DNA of 64,000 nucleotides from Halomonas sp. 25-S5 (GCF_029889845.1 NZ_JARANV010000017.1:28952-92951); one strand, 5' to 3'; positions 24,433 to 37,711 are shown, counted from the first letter of the stretch. Translations and numbers: made by a program. Notes: generated by a model from the sequence alone, not told the origin.

Positions 24433-25319
24433 CGTGGCATCGACTCCTCTGCCGCCTTGACGTCGTCCCTGGCCAGGCACCAGGTATCCAGCATGCGCCC
24501 GACCTCCAGGCGCCAGGGCTTCTGGTGGACGCCGAACACGTCCAGCACCCGCCGGCAGTTGAGCACCCGACGCAGCGGCTGGTCATGGTGGTGGTTCAGC
24601 GCCTTGACGCCGCCCAGCGCAACCCGTTCACCACGCCCCTCGAGCCGCGTGGTGAGCTGGGTGCGCACCATGGAGACGAAGGTGTAGGCACTCACCGGCT
24701 CGGTGCCGGCCAGGTGGTAGCTGCCCCAGGCCTCGGCCCCGCAGTGCTGCTGCTGGAGCATGCCGATCAGCGCCATGGCCACGGCATCCGCCGATGTCGG
24801 GCAGAAGATCACATCGGACTCAGCACGCACCTCGCCGCCATCCACCAGGGTGTCGAGCAGCTCGCTGAGCCAGGCCTGGCTGCCCTCCAGGGCGAACAGC
24901 GGCCCCAGGCGCACGATCAGGTGTCGAGGGTATTCGGCACGGATCCGATCGCCAGTACGTATCAGTCGCCGCAGGCTGTCGTCGCGGGGCTCGGGGATCA
25001 CGTGCTCGTCGATGGGGATATCGAGGCCATCCTCGTAGAGCTGGTCGGAGACGCACCATACCAGCGGGGTGTCCGCCTCGCGGCAGGCCTCCATGCAGGC
25101 CTCGACCGCCTCGGCATGGGCCGTGACGGCCGCCGGCTCGGCGGTGATCGGCCGCGACAGCGGCGGGATCACCAGCGCATCCGGGCGCAGCTCCTCGAGC
25201 AGCTGGGGCGTGGGCGCAAGACCCGGCTCGATGGTGAGCTCGGTGTCGCTGCGCCGGTTGGCCTCGCGGGCCAGCGCCAGGCTCAGGCAGTGCCCGGCCT
25301 CCAGAATCAGCAGCTTCAC
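24429..25319 (-). CDS. RmlD-like sugar-nucleotide-binding protein (degenerate SDR)
   Basis: A 296-residue protein with the overall pattern of the extended SDR/RmlD family (SDQLYEDG, IVRLGPLF, STSA-like PTSADAVAMAL, YHLAGTEPVSAYTFV). The N-terminal NAD-binding glycine loop is missing: where GxxGxxG is expected the sequence reads LILEAGHCLSLAL. The usual Tyr-xxx-Lys is also not evident. It may be a non-catalytic or divergent member. It is translationally coupled to the acyltransferase downstream and follows ssb by 24 bp. Confidence 0.7.
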   Translation of the reverse strand: MKLLILEAGHCLSLALAREANRRSDTELTIEPGLAPTPQLLEELRPDALVIPPLSRPITAEPAAVTAHAEAVEACMEACREADTPLVWCVSDQLYEDGLDIPIDEHVIPEPRDDSLRRLIRTGDRIRAEYPRHLIVRLGPLFALEGSQAWLSELLDTLVDGGEVRAESDVIFCPTSADAVAMALIGMLQQQHCGAEAWGSYHLAGTEPVSAYTFVSMVRTQLTTRLEGRGERVALGGVKALNHHHDQPLRRVLNCRRVLDVFGVHQKPWRLEVGRMLDTWCLARDDVKAAEESMPR

Positions 25320-25343
25320 GGCACCTCCTCGGCTGGCCCCTGG

Positions 25344-25967
25344 TTAAAACGGAATCTCATCATCGAAATCGTCGAAGCTGCCCGGGTCCGGGGCACCGTA
25401 GTTGCCGCCCTGCTGCTGGCCGCCACCCTGCTGCGGGGGAGCGGGCTGCGGAACAGGACGCTGGGGTTGGTCACCAGCGACGTTGCCACCCTGCTGCGGG
25501 GCGTTGCCATAGCCACCCTGCTGGGGCTGACCACCGCCGAAATTGCCTCCCTGCTGCTGACCACCCTGCTGGGGCTGACCGCCATACTGGCCGCCCTGCT
25601 GACCTCCGTACTGACCACCACCGTCACCGCCGCGGGAGTCCAGCATCTGCATGTCGTTGGCGACGATCTCGGTGCTGTACTTGTCCTGGCCGTTCTGGTC
25701 CTGCCACTTGCGGGTCTGCAGGCGGCCCTCGATATAGACCTTGCTGCCCTTCTTGAGGTACTGCTGGGCGATCTCGGCGGTCTTGTTGAACAGCACGATC
25801 CGGTGCCATTCGGTGCGCTCCTGGCGCTGGCCGCTCTGCTTGTCCATCCAGGTATCGGTGGTGGCCAGGTTGAGATTGGCAACGGCGGTGCCGGAGGGTG
25901 TGAAACGCACCTCCGGATCCTGGCCCAGGTTGCCGATCAGGATGACTTTGTTGATGCCACGGGCCAT
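25344..25967 (-). CDS. ssb: Single-stranded DNA-binding protein
   Basis: A 207-residue SSB. The N-terminal OB fold (1-110) begins [20 protein letters not shown] and contains the family [13 protein letters not shown] low-complexity Gln/Gly-rich linker of about 80 residues with GGQ and QQGG repeats follows, and then the acidic tip DDFDDEIPF that docks partner proteins. It acts in replication, repair and recombination. The order uvrA - MFS - ssb is conserved in related gammaproteobacteria. Confidence 0.97.
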   Translation of the reverse strand: MARGINKVILIGNLGQDPEVRFTPSGTAVANLNLATTDTWMDKQSGQRQERTEWHRIVLFNKTAEIAQQYLKKGSKVYIEGRLQTRKWQDQNGQDKYSTEIVANDMQMLDSRGGDGGGQYGGQQGGQYGGQPQQGGQQQGGNFGGGQPQQGGYGNAPQQGGNVAGDQPQRPVPQPAPPQQGGGQQQGGNYGAPDPGSFDDFDDEIPF

Positions 25968-26015
25968 GAGGGACTCCTTGCTGTCATGAGATACGTTGTA
26001 AGGATCATACGCGGC

Positions 26016-27410
26016 TCAGGCGCCGCTGTGGTGATTCCCGGAACCGGTGAAGCGTGCCAGGGCCTGCTCGTCGAGACGCTGGCGATCCACCTTGAGGTAG
26101 GCCAGGCGCTCCTCGGGGACGACCAGCACGTCTTCCACCCCGGCCACCTCGGTGAAACGCGCCATCAGGGTGTCCAGGGCATCTTGCTGCTCGTTGTCGT
26201 CGAGCGCCACCACCTCGCTGGTCAGGTGGCGGGGGGGCGCCATGCCGGCCATCGCCGCCAGCCAGGCCAGGCCCACCAGGCCGCAGCCGACGAACACCGC
26301 GGAAAGCCCCCACTGCTGCACCAGGGCGCCCCCCAGCACCCCGCCCAGGAAGGCCCCGAGGAACTGGCTGGTGGAGTAGATGCCCATGGCGGTGCCCTTG
26401 GCGCCGGCCGGCGCCAGCTTGCTGAGCATCGACGGCAGGGTGGCCTCGAGCAGGTTGAAGGCGATGAAAAACAGCAGCAGCCAGCCGAACAGCGCCGGGA
26501 ACCCGTCGCCCAGGCCGGCTAGCCCGAACAGGCTCAGGGTGATGCCGGCGATCGCCGACAGGCACATGGCCTTCATGCGCCGCCACTTCTCGGCGATGAT
26601 CACCAGCGGCACCATGGCCACGAAGGCCAGCAGCATGATGCCCAGGTAAGTGAGGCCATGGCGCTCGACGGCGATGCCTGCCTCGACCAGCCGGAAGGGC
26701 ACGGCGACGAAGATCGCCATCAGCACCAGGTGCAAAGCGAAGATCGAGATATCCATGCGCCACAGGTCACCGTGCGTGAAGATGCCACGCAGCTGGCCGC
26801 GGTCCATGCCCACGTCGCGGTGGCGCACCCGACGCGGCGCCGGCGGCACCAGCTTCCACAGCACCACCAGGCCCAGGGCCGCCAGCGCCGCGGTGGACCA
26901 GAAGACCCCCGCCAGGCCGAAGCCCGCGGCGAGCCAGGGGCCGAGCACCATGGCCACGGCGAAGGCCACGCCGATGGAGAGCCCGATGGTGGCCATGGCG
27001 GCGGTGCGCACCTGCTCGCGGGTCTGGTCGGCGAGCAGCGCCATGATGGCCGCGGCCACGGCACCGCTACCCTGCAGGCAGCGCCCCAGGATCACCCCGC
27101 CGATGGAGTCGGCGCCGGCGGCCACCATGCTGCCGAGCAGGAACAGCACCAGACCGGCGGCGATCACCGGCTTGCGCCCCAGGCGGTCGGAGAGCAGGCC
27201 AAAGGGGATCTGCAGCACTGCCTGGGTGAGGCCGTAGATCCCCAGCGCCAGGCCGACCAGCAGCGGCGTCGCCCCCCGCAGGTCATCGGCATACAGGGCC
27301 AGCACCGGCAGCACCATGAACAGGCCCAGCATGCGCGTGGCATAGAGCCCCGCCAACCCGATGATGGCGCGGCGCTCGGTGGCTAACAACAGTCCTGAGA
27401 CCTTTCGCAT
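26016..27410 (-). CDS. YajR-like MFS transporter with C-terminal cytoplasmic domain
   Basis: A 464-residue major facilitator with about twelve hydrophobic segments and the signature GLLSDRLGRKPVI in the loop after helix 2. The extra C-terminal domain (VEDVLVVPEERLAYLKVDRQ) resembles the ferredoxin-like YAM domain of E. coli YajR. An ATG 17 codons upstream (27461) lies directly behind a TAGAAT -10-like box, so the MRKVSGLL start at 27410 is preferred. The substrate is unknown. It is divergent from uvrA. Confidence 0.88.
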   Translation of the reverse strand: MRKVSGLLLATERRAIIGLAGLYATRMLGLFMVLPVLALYADDLRGATPLLVGLALGIYGLTQAVLQIPFGLLSDRLGRKPVIAAGLVLFLLGSMVAAGADSIGGVILGRCLQGSGAVAAAIMALLADQTREQVRTAAMATIGLSIGVAFAVAMVLGPWLAAGFGLAGVFWSTAALAALGLVVLWKLVPPAPRRVRHRDVGMDRGQLRGIFTHGDLWRMDISIFALHLVLMAIFVAVPFRLVEAGIAVERHGLTYLGIMLLAFVAMVPLVIIAEKWRRMKAMCLSAIAGITLSLFGLAGLGDGFPALFGWLLLFFIAFNLLEATLPSMLSKLAPAGAKGTAMGIYSTSQFLGAFLGGVLGGALVQQWGLSAVFVGCGLVGLAWLAAMAGMAPPRHLTSEVVALDDNEQQDALDTLMARFTEVAGVEDVLVVPEERLAYLKVDRQRLDEQALARFTGSGNHHSGA

Positions 27411-27510
27411 GGCGGTTCGAACTTCCGTGGACGGCCCCTCGGGCCCGGACGTGGACCGCATATTCTAGCGGCTCGCCGGCCTGCAGGGAAAGCCGATGGC
27501 GACCCGCGCT

Positions 27511-27540
27511 TTGCCGCCGGTGCGGCCCGCCCCGTATAAT
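27511..27540 (+). promoter_or_regulatory. Promoter of uvrA
   Basis: TTGCCG and a perfect TATAAT are separated by 18 bp, with the uvrA ATG 30 bp beyond the -10. No CTGT-N8-ACAG LexA box is visible around it, so SOS control is not supported by this sequence. Confidence 0.7.
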
Positions 27541-27570
27541 CGAGCTTTTGCCGCGTCCGGCGAGGTGGGA

Positions 27571-30432
<2,862 letters not shown>

Positions 30433-30479
30433 CAGCGAGCCGAAAGCTTTAAGCTTGAAGCCGTCAAGATGGCGAGCAG

Positions 30480-30579
30480 CGCCGGGGACAGGTCGGAGCG
30501 GGGGTCCTATGCCAGGGATGGCATCGGTAGCGCCCAGGGAAGGGTTCACAGCGCCCCCGCGCAGACCTGGCGCCGGGGA
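30480..30579. mobile_element. MITE-like structured repeat with 9-bp flanking direct repeats
   Basis: The direct repeats CGCCGGGGA at 30480-30488 and 30571-30579 flank an 82-bp segment. Its ends are inverted (CAGGTC at 30489-30494 with GACCTG at 30564-30569; GCGGGGG near 30498 with CCCCCGC near 30554). It contains an inner hairpin ATGCCA/TGGCAT. The design suggests a small non-autonomous insertion or REP-type dispersed repeat with a target duplication. It sits between convergent uvrA and rplQ. Only one copy is in this window, so mobility is inferred. Confidence 0.5.
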
Positions 30580-30617
30580 AGCTGCGATTCAGGTCAACGA
30601 GGCAGACCCATACGACG

Positions 30618-30648
30618 AAAAAACCGGCTCCCCTTGAGGAGCCGGTTT
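30618..30648 (-). terminator. Terminator of the alpha ribosomal operon
   Basis: The stem AAACCGGCTCC / GGAGCCGGTTT is followed on the minus strand by a run of T. It lies 31 bp after the rplQ stop and is a canonical intrinsic terminator ending the long ribosomal-protein cluster. Confidence 0.9.
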
Positions 30649-30679
30649 GGCGTGCCACTGGCGGAAGGCCGGTCGAGGA

Positions 30680-31066
30680 TCACTCCTCGGCGGCGGCTTC
30701 CTCGACGACCGGACGGTCAACCAGTTCGACGAAGGCCATGGGGGCGTTATCGCCGGTGCGGAAGCCGCACTTGAGAATACGGATGTAGCCACCCGGACGC
30801 TCGGCGTAACGCGGACCCAGCTCGTTGAAGAGCTTGCCGACCGCTTCCTTCGAGCGGGTGCGGCTGAAGGCCAGACGACGATTGGCAACGCTGTCCTGCT
30901 TGGCCAGGGTGATCAGCGGCTCGATGACGCGACGCAGTTCCTTGGCCTTGGGCAGGGTTGTCTTGATCACTTCGTGCTCGACCAGCGAGACGGACATGTT
31001 CTTGAACATGGCCTGGCGGTGCGAGCTGGTGCGATTCAGGTGACGACCACTCTTACGATGACGCAT
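30680..31066 (-). CDS. rplQ: 50S ribosomal protein L17
   Basis: A 128-residue L17 opening [20 protein letters not shown], the family signature. Residues up to about 118 align with the E. coli protein, and the tail is acidic (VEEAAAEE). It is the last gene of the alpha operon, 39 bp after rpoA and followed by a strong terminator. Confidence 0.97.
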   Translation of the reverse strand: MRHRKSGRHLNRTSSHRQAMFKNMSVSLVEHEVIKTTLPKAKELRRVIEPLITLAKQDSVANRRLAFSRTRSKEAVGKLFNELGPRYAERPGGYIRILKCGFRTGDNAPMAFVELVDRPVVEEAAAEE

Positions 31067-31105
31067 GGTTGTGATTCCTTACCAAACTGGGACTCGAGTC
31101 GAGGC

Positions 31106-32104
31106 TCACGCGGAGGCCTTGTCGTCCTTCAGGCTTGCCGGCGGCCAGTTCTCCAGCCGCATGCCCAGGGAAAGCCCGCGGGCGGCCAACACGTCCTTGA
31201 TCTCATTCAGGGACTTCTTGCCGAGATTGGGGGTCTTCAGCAGCTCCACCTCGGTGCGCTGGATCAGATCTCCGATATAGTAGATGTTCTCGGCCTTCAG
31301 GCAGTTGGCGCTGCGAACGGTCAACTCGAGATCGTCTACGGGGCGCAGCAGGATCGGATCGATATGATCCTCTTCCTCCACCACTTCCTGTTCCTTGTCG
31401 GCTTCCAGGTCGACGAACGCGGCCAGCTGCTCCTGCAGGATGGTCGCGCTGCGACGGATCGCCTCTTCCGGATCCAGGGTGCCGTCGGTTTCCAGGTTGA
31501 TGATCAGCTTGTCGAGGTCGGTGCGCTGTTCGACACGCGCGGCCTCGACGCTGTAGGAAACCCGGCGCACGGGGCTGAAGGTAGCATCCAGCTGCAGGCG
31601 ACCGATGGCGCGCGACTCGTCGTCGGCATCGCCACGCACGTCCGCCGGCTCGTAGCCGCGGCCGCGAGCGACCTTGAGCTGCATCTTCAGCTCGGACCCC
31701 TCGTTGACGTGGGCGATGACATGCTCGGGGTTGACGATCTCGACATCATGGTCGAGGGCGATGTCCCCTGCCGTCACGACGGCGGGCCCCTGCTTGTTCA
31801 GCGAGAGCACTGCCTCGTCGCGGCTGTGCATCCGGAGCGCCACGTCCTTGAGGTTCAGGAGGATTTCGATGACATCTTCCTGGACGCCCTCGATCGCGCT
31901 GTACTCGTGTTCGACACCGGCGATCTCGACCTCCACCACGGCAGAGCCGGGCATGGACGAGAGCAGGATGCGACGCAGGGCATTCCCCAGCGTGTGGCCG
32001 AAGCCCCGCTCGAAGGGCTCGAGCACGATCTTGGCGTGGTGTGCGCTGATCTCTTCGACCTTGATGTCGCGAGGACGGAGAAACTCTGTCACTGAACGCT
32101 GCAT
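31106..32104 (-). CDS. rpoA: RNA polymerase alpha subunit
   Basis: A 332-residue alpha subunit. The N-terminal domain (1-235) mediates dimerisation and contacts beta and beta-prime ([21 protein letters not shown]). A flexible linker rich in Glu/Asp leads to the C-terminal domain (about 250-325), with [18 protein letters not shown] and [14 protein letters not shown], which binds UP elements and activators. The length is close to the E. coli 329 residues. It lies between rpsD and rplQ in the alpha operon. Confidence 0.98.
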   Translation of the reverse strand: MQRSVTEFLRPRDIKVEEISAHHAKIVLEPFERGFGHTLGNALRRILLSSMPGSAVVEVEIAGVEHEYSAIEGVQEDVIEILLNLKDVALRMHSRDEAVLSLNKQGPAVVTAGDIALDHDVEIVNPEHVIAHVNEGSELKMQLKVARGRGYEPADVRGDADDESRAIGRLQLDATFSPVRRVSYSVEAARVEQRTDLDKLIINLETDGTLDPEEAIRRSATILQEQLAAFVDLEADKEQEVVEEEDHIDPILLRPVDDLELTVRSANCLKAENIYYIGDLIQRTEVELLKTPNLGKKSLNEIKDVLAARGLSLGMRLENWPPASLKDDKASA

Positions 32105-32189
32105 ATGAACACCTTTCAGGCTGCCAAACGGATTGTCGGTACTCTGGGCCGCCCCCCGCGGACGGGGAGCGGCACGACGCGGGCGCCGC

Positions 32190-32810
32190 TTACTTGGAGT
32201 ACAGCTCGACGATCAGGTTTTCGTTGATGTCGGCAGACAGGTCACCGCGTTCGGGCAGGGCCTTGAAAGTGCCTTCCATCTTCTTGGCATCGGTCTCGAC
32301 CCACACCACGTCGCCGCGGTTGGCGGCGATGGCCAGGGAAGTCTGGATGCGCGCCTGGTTCTTCGCCTTCTCGCGCACGGCGACCACGTCACCGGCCTTG
32401 ACCTGGTAGGAGGCCACGTTGACGGTCTTGCCGTTGACGGCGATCGCCTTGTGGCTGACCAGCTGACGTGCCTCGGAACGCGTGGAGCCGAAGCCCATGC
32501 GGTAGACGACGTTGTCCAGTCGGGATTCGAGAAGCTGCAGCAACAACTCGCCGGTCGCGCCCTTCAGGCGGGCCGCTTCCTTGTAGTAGTTGCGGAACTG
32601 CTTCTCGAGTACGCCGTACATGCGACGTACTTTCTGCTTCTCGCGAAGCTGCAAGCCGTAGTCGGAAAGACGCTGACGGCGCTGGCCGTGCACACCCGGA
32701 ATCTGCTCGGATTTGCACTTCTTCTCGAAGGGAGTGATACCGCTCTTGAGGAAGAGGTCGGTCCCCTCACGACGAGACAGTTTGCACTTCGGTCCAATGT
32801 AACGAGCCAT
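32190..32810 (-). CDS. rpsD: 30S ribosomal protein S4
   Basis: A 206-residue S4, a primary 16S rRNA binder that nucleates 30S assembly. It starts [21 protein letters not shown] and contains the S4 RNA-binding domain ([20 protein letters not shown]). The length equals that of E. coli S4, which also represses its own operon by binding the mRNA near rpsM. It lies 12 bp after rpsK. Confidence 0.97.
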   Translation of the reverse strand: MARYIGPKCKLSRREGTDLFLKSGITPFEKKCKSEQIPGVHGQRRQRLSDYGLQLREKQKVRRMYGVLEKQFRNYYKEAARLKGATGELLLQLLESRLDNVVYRMGFGSTRSEARQLVSHKAIAVNGKTVNVASYQVKAGDVVAVREKAKNQARIQTSLAIAANRGDVVWVETDAKKMEGTFKALPERGDLSADINENLIVELYSK

Positions 32811-32822
32811 GAATCTGTCTCC

Positions 32823-33209
32823 TTAAACGCGGCGTTTCTTCGGCGGACGGCAGCCATTGTGGGGAATGGGCGTCGCGTCGGTGATGCTTTGCACGCGGAA
32901 GCCGGCGGCATTGAGCGCGCGCACGGCGGATTCACGGCCAGGACCGGGGCCCTTGACCAGCACGTCGACGTTTTTCACACCATACTCGGCTGCAGCGGTC
33001 GCTGCACGCTCGCTTGCCACTTGAGCAGCGAACGGGGTGCTCTTGCGAGAACCACGAAAACCCGAACCACCGGCAGTCGCCCAGGAAAGGGCGTTGCCCT
33101 GGCGGTCTGTGATCGTAATGATCGTGTTGTTAAAAGAGGCGTGGATATGCGCGATGGCATCCACTACCTGCTTTTTAACCTTTTTACGGTTGCTACGCGG
33201 GTTAGCCAT
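32823..33209 (-). CDS. rpsK: 30S ribosomal protein S11
   Basis: A 128-residue S11, part of the platform near the mRNA exit. It shows [33 protein letters not shown] and the C-terminal [18 protein letters not shown] (the last residues are conserved). It lies 39 bp after rpsM in the alpha operon. Confidence 0.97.
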   Translation of the reverse strand: MANPRSNRKKVKKQVVDAIAHIHASFNNTIITITDRQGNALSWATAGGSGFRGSRKSTPFAAQVASERAATAAAEYGVKNVDVLVKGPGPGRESAVRALNAAGFRVQSITDATPIPHNGCRPPKKRRV

Positions 33210-33248
33210 GTTGATGTCTATTCCTGTCTTTACGCCAGAACGTGCGTG

Positions 33249-33605
33249 TTATTTGCGGATCGGCTTGCGCGGGCCCTTGCGGGTACGCGCATTGGTCTTG
33301 GTACGCTGACCACGCAGCGGAAGACCACGACGATGACGCAGACCACGATAGCAACCCAGGTCCATGAGACGCTTGATGTTAAGCGTGACATCACGACGCA
33401 GGTCACCTTCCACGGTGTACTTGCCGACTTCGGACCGCAGGGTATCCAGATCTTCACTGGACAGCTCCTGGATCTTGGTGGTCGGCGCGATGCCGGTCGC
33501 GGCACAGATGCCCTGAGCGCGCGTACGGCCAATCCCGAAGATATAGGTCAGCGAGATCGCCGCATGCTTGTTGTCCGGGATATTGACGCCTGCAATACGG
33601 GCCAT
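33249..33605 (-). CDS. rpsM: 30S ribosomal protein S13
   Basis: A 118-residue S13 of the 30S head, contacting tRNA and the L5 bridge. It begins [20 protein letters not shown] and ends with the basic tail [17 protein letters not shown]. It is the first gene of the alpha operon; a 123-bp leader with its own promoter separates it from rpmJ, the place where S4 represses the operon in E. coli. Confidence 0.97.
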   Translation of the reverse strand: MARIAGVNIPDNKHAAISLTYIFGIGRTRAQGICAATGIAPTTKIQELSSEDLDTLRSEVGKYTVEGDLRRDVTLNIKRLMDLGCYRGLRHRRGLPLRGQRTKTNARTRKGPRKPIRK

Positions 33606-33662
33606 CAGCTTACTCCGAAATTTGAGCGGCTTGCTCGATTAATCATCTACAAAAGGCGCAAC

Positions 33663-33691
33663 AGCATACCTCTTTCCTCGCTCGAGGACAA
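33663..33691 (-). promoter_or_regulatory. Promoter of the alpha operon
   Basis: On the minus strand TTGTCC and TATGCT are separated by 17 bp in the rpmJ-rpsM gap, about 60 bp before rpsM. It would let the alpha operon be transcribed separately from spc. Confidence 0.6.
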
Positions 33692-33728
33692 GAGGCATGC
33701 CGGCACCCGGTTCAGTGCAGCCTCAGGA

Positions 33729-33842
33729 TCAACCCTGACGCTGCTTGTGCCGCGGTTCGATGCAGATGACGCGCACGGCGCCATTGCGACGAATGATCTT
33801 GCAGTTGCGGCACATTTTCTTCACGGAAGCTCGAACTTTCAT
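33729..33842 (-). CDS. rpmJ: 50S ribosomal protein L36
   Basis: A 37-residue L36 of the zinc-binding (C+) type with Cys11, Cys14, Cys27 and His32 (MCRNCK ... ICIEPRH). It starts [10 protein letters not shown]. It lies 74 bp after secY, the standard last gene of the spc operon. Confidence 0.95.
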   Translation of the reverse strand: MKVRASVKKMCRNCKIIRRNGAVRVICIEPRHKQRQG

Positions 33843-33916
33843 CGTTCCATCTCCAAAGTTGGCTCGCGCCGCGAGCCGAAACCCAGCTCGCGGCGCACCA
33901 AATCGCCAGCGGCGCC

Positions 33917-35248
33917 TCAGCGCATGATGCCGCCGCTACCGTAGCCTTTCAGGTTAGACTTCTTCATCACCGACTCGTACTGGTTCGACATGAGGTGCGA
34001 TTGCACCTGGGCCATGAAATCCATGATGACCACTACCACGATCAACAGTGAGGTACCGCCGAAGAAGAACGGCACGTTCCAGGCCACGATCAGGAACTGA
34101 GGCATCAGGGAAACCGCAGTGATGTAGAGGGCACCGAACAAGGTCAGACGGGTCATGACCTTGTCGATGTAGCGAGCGGTCTGCTCACCAGGGCGAATAC
34201 CCGGCAGGAAGGCCCCTGACTTCTTGAGGTTGTCAGCGACATCCTTGGGGTTGAAGACCAGCGCTGTGTAAAAGAAGCAGAAGAATACCACCGCCGCACC
34301 GAAAAGCAAGATGTACAGTGGCTGCCCCGGACCCAAGGCCTGGGACGCACGCTGCAGCCATTCCATGCCTTCGCCGGCACCGACCCACTGTCCGAGTGAA
34401 GCCGGGAACAGCAGGATACTCGAGGCAAAGATCGCCGGAATCACGCCCGCCATGTTGACCTTGAGTGGCAGGTAGCTGCTCTGACCGGCATACATCTTGT
34501 TGCCGACCTGGCGACGTGGATAGTTCACGGTGAGGCGGCGCTGGCCACGCTCGATGAAGACCACGAAGGCCACGGTGGCCACGCCCAGCACGGTGAGGGC
34601 CAGTAGCGGCAGCACGTTCCAGGCACCCTCGTTGCGGGCCAGCTCGAAGGCCTGCCCCACGGCACCCGGCAGACCGGCGACGATACCGGAGAAGATAAGC
34701 AGCGATATGCCGTTGCCGATGCCCTTCTCGGTGATCTGTTCGCCCAGCCACATCAGGAACACCGCCCCGGTGACGAAGGTCACGATGGCAGTGAAGTAGA
34801 AGCTGAAGTCGGCCGTGTAGGCGATACCCTGGCTGGCCAGGCCCACCGACATGCCGGTGGCCTGGACCAGGGCCAGCAGCACGGTGCCGTAGCGCGTGTA
34901 CTGGCTAATCTTGCGGCGGCCGGCCTCACCTTCCTTCTTCAGCTGCTCGAGCTGCGGCGAGACAGCGGTCATCAACTGCATGATGATCGACGCTGAGATG
35001 TAGGGCATGATGCCCAGCGCCATGATACTCATGCGCTCCAGGGCGCCCCCCGAGAACATGTTGAACATGCCCAGGATGGTACCCTGCTGCTCCCTGAACA
35101 AGGCAGCAAGCTGGTCAGGATTGATACCGGGAACGGGGATGTGGGCACCGATACGGTAGACCACGATGGCGAGAAGCACGAAGCGCAGACGCGCCCAGAG
35201 TTCACCCAGACCGCTGCCCATCGCCGGCATGTTTCCTGACTTGGCCAT
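33917..35248 (-). CDS. secY: Protein translocase subunit SecY
   Basis: The channel-forming subunit of the SecYEG translocon in the inner membrane. The 443-residue protein has ten predicted transmembrane segments, the conserved loop [20 protein letters not shown] near the plug and the cytoplasmic loop [20 protein letters not shown]. It begins one base after the rplO stop, which favours coupled translation. Confidence 0.98.
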   Translation of the reverse strand: MAKSGNMPAMGSGLGELWARLRFVLLAIVVYRIGAHIPVPGINPDQLAALFREQQGTILGMFNMFSGGALERMSIMALGIMPYISASIIMQLMTAVSPQLEQLKKEGEAGRRKISQYTRYGTVLLALVQATGMSVGLASQGIAYTADFSFYFTAIVTFVTGAVFLMWLGEQITEKGIGNGISLLIFSGIVAGLPGAVGQAFELARNEGAWNVLPLLALTVLGVATVAFVVFIERGQRRLTVNYPRRQVGNKMYAGQSSYLPLKVNMAGVIPAIFASSILLFPASLGQWVGAGEGMEWLQRASQALGPGQPLYILLFGAAVVFFCFFYTALVFNPKDVADNLKKSGAFLPGIRPGEQTARYIDKVMTRLTLFGALYITAVSLMPQFLIVAWNVPFFFGGTSLLIVVVVIMDFMAQVQSHLMSNQYESVMKKSNLKGYGSGGIMR

Positions 35249-35683
35249 TTAGTCCTCTACCTTGCCGCCGGCGGCTTCGATCGCGGCACGGGCACCCTTG
35301 GTGACCTTGATGCCGCGGACCGTGACCGCCTTGTTCAGTTCGCCGGACAGGATCACCTTGGCATGCTTGGTGGCATCCTTCAGCACGTTGGCTTCCTTGA
35401 GGGTGTCCAGGGTGACGTCGTCACCGGCGACCCGACCCAACTCGGCCAGGCGGACTTCCTGGGAAACCAGCGACTTCGCGGACGTGAAGCCGAACTTGGG
35501 CAGGCGCCGCTGCAGCGGCATCTGACCGCCCTCGAAACCGGGCTTCACGCTGCCGCCGCTGCGCGACTTGAGGCCCTTGTGGCCACGGCCGCCGGTCTTG
35601 CCCAGACCGGAGCCGATACCACGGCCGACGCGCTTCTCGGCGTGCTTGGAGCCCGGTGCCGGGCTCAGACTATTGAGTTTCAT
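35249..35683 (-). CDS. rplO: 50S ribosomal protein L15
   Basis: A 144-residue L15. The N-terminus [20 protein letters not shown] is followed by the glycine-rich extension [19 protein letters not shown]. The length equals that of E. coli L15. It directly abuts secY and follows rpmD by three bases. Confidence 0.97.
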   Translation of the reverse strand: MKLNSLSPAPGSKHAEKRVGRGIGSGLGKTGGRGHKGLKSRSGGSVKPGFEGGQMPLQRRLPKFGFTSAKSLVSQEVRLAELGRVAGDDVTLDTLKEANVLKDATKHAKVILSGELNKAVTVRGIKVTKGARAAIEAAGGKVED

Positions 35684-35686
35684 GGA

Positions 35687-35869
35687 TTACTCTCCCTCAA
35701 CTCGCACAAGGTAGTTGACCTTGTGGATCATGCCGCGGACGGCAGGGGTGTCTTCCAGTTCAACCGTGTGACCGATGCGACGCAGGCCGAGGCCCTTCAT
35801 GGTGGCCTTGTGCTTGGCCAGTACGCCGATGGTGCTGCGGGTCTGGGTAACCTTGATCGCTGCTGACAT
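35687..35869 (-). CDS. rpmD: 50S ribosomal protein L30
   Basis: A 60-residue L30 with the signature [20 protein letters not shown]. The ATG at [12 protein letters not shown] was chosen over a longer open frame because it gives the normal L30 size and starts five bases after rpsE. Confidence 0.96.
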   Translation of the reverse strand: MSAAIKVTQTRSTIGVLAKHKATMKGLGLRRIGHTVELEDTPAVRGMIHKVNYLVRVEGE

Positions 35870-35874
35870 GGTGC

Positions 35875-36375
35875 TTATCCCGTGATCGCTTCGACAGGCA
35901 GACCGCGCTTGGCGGCCACGTCTTCCGGCGACTGCAGGGAGGCCAGACCATTGACGGTCGCCCGCACCACGTTCACCGGGTTGGTGGAGCCGTAGCACTT
36001 GGCCAGGACGTTGTGCACGCCGGCCAATTCGAGCACGGAGCGCATGGCACCGCCGGCGATGATCCCGGTACCCTCGGAGGCGGGCTGCATGTACACCTTG
36101 GAGGCGCCGTGACGGGCCTTGACCGGGTACTGCAGAGTGCCACTGGTGAGGTTCACCTTGACCATGTTGCGACGCGCCTGGTCCATGGCCTTCTGGATCG
36201 CTACCGGCACTTCACGCGCCTTGCCGCGACCGAAACCCACACGACCGTTACCGTCACCCACGACGGTCAGGGCGGTAAAACCGAAGATTCGGCCACCCTT
36301 GACCACCTTGGCGACACGGTTGATCTGCACGAGCTTTTCCTGCAGATCGCCGCTTTGCTGTTCGTTCTTCGCCAT
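35875..36375 (-). CDS. rpsE: 30S ribosomal protein S5
   Basis: A 166-residue S5 with the double-stranded-RNA-binding segment [20 protein letters not shown] and the glycine-rich loop [18 protein letters not shown]. It acts in the decoding fidelity region at the S4/S5 interface. The length is as in E. coli (167). Confidence 0.97.
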   Translation of the reverse strand: MAKNEQQSGDLQEKLVQINRVAKVVKGGRIFGFTALTVVGDGNGRVGFGRGKAREVPVAIQKAMDQARRNMVKVNLTSGTLQYPVKARHGASKVYMQPASEGTGIIAGGAMRSVLELAGVHNVLAKCYGSTNPVNVVRATVNGLASLQSPEDVAAKRGLPVEAITG

Positions 36376-36386
36376 CGTAAAACCCT

Positions 36387-36737
36387 TTAGAATTCCAGGC
36401 CGCCTTCACGAGCGGCGTCGGCCAAGGCCTTCACACGACCGTGGTACTTGAAGCCGGCACGATCGAAGGCCACCTGGGTGATGCCAGCCTGCTTGGCGCG
36501 TTCGGCAATCATTGCGCCCACCTTGGCGGCGGCGTCGGCATTGCCGGTCGCCCCCTCACGCAGGACCTTGTCCAGCGTGGAAGCGCTGGCGAGGACCTTA
36601 CCACCATCCGGCGAGATGATCTGCGCATAGATGTGGCGGGGGGTACGATTGACGCACAGGCGATGCACGCCCAGCTCGCGGATCTTGGCGCGAGCACGGC
36701 GGGCACGACGGAGACGAGATTCTTTCTTCGCGTTCAT
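36387..36737 (-). CDS. rplR: 50S ribosomal protein L18
   Basis: A 116-residue L18, which binds 5S rRNA in the central protuberance. The basic N-terminus [20 protein letters not shown] and the C-terminal [20 protein letters not shown] are diagnostic. It lies 11 bp before rpsE. Confidence 0.97.
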   Translation of the reverse strand: MNAKKESRLRRARRARAKIRELGVHRLCVNRTPRHIYAQIISPDGGKVLASASTLDKVLREGATGNADAAAKVGAMIAERAKQAGITQVAFDRAGFKYHGRVKALADAAREGGLEF

Positions 36738-36746
36738 AACCCTGCC

Positions 36747-37277
36747 TTACTTCTTCTTGGCTTCTTTGCGACGCACCTGCTCGTCGGCGTACCGGACACC
36801 CTTGCCCTTGTAGGGCTCGGGCGGACGGAAGGCGCGGATTTCCGCAGCACACTGGCCGAGCTGCTGCTTGTCCGCGCTTTTCAGCACGATAACGGTGTTC
36901 TTGGGCGTTTCCGCCGTGACACCTTCAGGCAGCGTGTAGTCGACCGGGTGCGAGAAGCCCAGTGTAAGATTGAGCGTCTGGCCCTTGGCCTGGGCACGAT
37001 ACCCGACGCCGATGATTTCGAGGCTCTTGGTGAAGCCCTCGCTGACACCGGTGACCAGGTTCTGGACCAGGGCACGGGTGGTACCGACCATTGCCCAGCT
37101 CTTCGCGGACTCGCTCGGCTGGAAGGTCAGCTGCCCCTCTTCCTGGCCGATCACCACATCAGGGTGAACGGTCTGGGAAAGAGAGCCCTGGCTGCCCTTG
37201 ACGGACAGCTGGTCACCGTCGAGCTTGACCTCGACGCCTGCGGGCAATTTGACCGGATATTTGGCTACGCGGGACAT
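36747..37277 (-). CDS. rplF: 50S ribosomal protein L6
   Basis: A 176-residue L6 with the duplicated RNA-binding fold and the C-terminal signature [20 protein letters not shown]. It contributes to the factor-binding region of the 50S. The length is as in E. coli (177). Confidence 0.97.
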   Translation of the reverse strand: MSRVAKYPVKLPAGVEVKLDGDQLSVKGSQGSLSQTVHPDVVIGQEEGQLTFQPSESAKSWAMVGTTRALVQNLVTGVSEGFTKSLEIIGVGYRAQAKGQTLNLTLGFSHPVDYTLPEGVTAETPKNTVIVLKSADKQQLGQCAAEIRAFRPPEPYKGKGVRYADEQVRRKEAKKK

Positions 37278-37286
37278 TCCAAACTC

Positions 37287-37679
37287 CTAGAATACGGTGC
37301 AGATGACTTCACCACCAACACCCGCCTGACGCGCCGCACGATCGGTCATCACCCCATTGGAGGTAGTGACGATGGCAACGCCCAGACCTTCGGCGACCTT
37401 CGGCAGCGCATCCTTGCCCTTGTACTGGCGCAGGGACGGCTTGGAAACTCGCTGCAGGTGCTCGATGACCGGCTTGCCCTCGAAGTACTTGAGGGTCACG
37501 GTCAACTCGGGCTTGGCGGTTTCGCTGACGGCGAAGTCGCTGATGTAGCCCTCTTCCTTCAGCACGCGGGCCACCTCGACCTTGAGCTTGGAGGACGGCA
37601 TGGAAACCGTCTCCTTGGTGGCCATCTGCGCATTGCGGATACGAGTGAACATATCCGCCAGAGTGTCTTGCATGCTCAT
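37287..37679 (-). CDS. rpsH: 30S ribosomal protein S8
   Basis: A 130-residue S8, which binds helix 21 of 16S rRNA and in E. coli represses the spc operon. It begins [18 protein letters not shown] and ends [11 protein letters not shown]. Two Met codons are close together; the first gives the E. coli length. Confidence 0.97.
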   Translation of the reverse strand: MSMQDTLADMFTRIRNAQMATKETVSMPSSKLKVEVARVLKEEGYISDFAVSETAKPELTVTLKYFEGKPVIEHLQRVSKPSLRQYKGKDALPKVAEGLGVAIVTTSNGVMTDRAARQAGVGGEVICTVF

Positions 37680-37711
37680 TTACGTTGCGCTCCTGATGAT
37701 TCTACGTGGCG

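Noticed and set aside
27461..27540. LexA box between the MFS gene and uvrA
   Set aside because: No CTGT-N8-ACAG or near variant is present in the divergent spacer.
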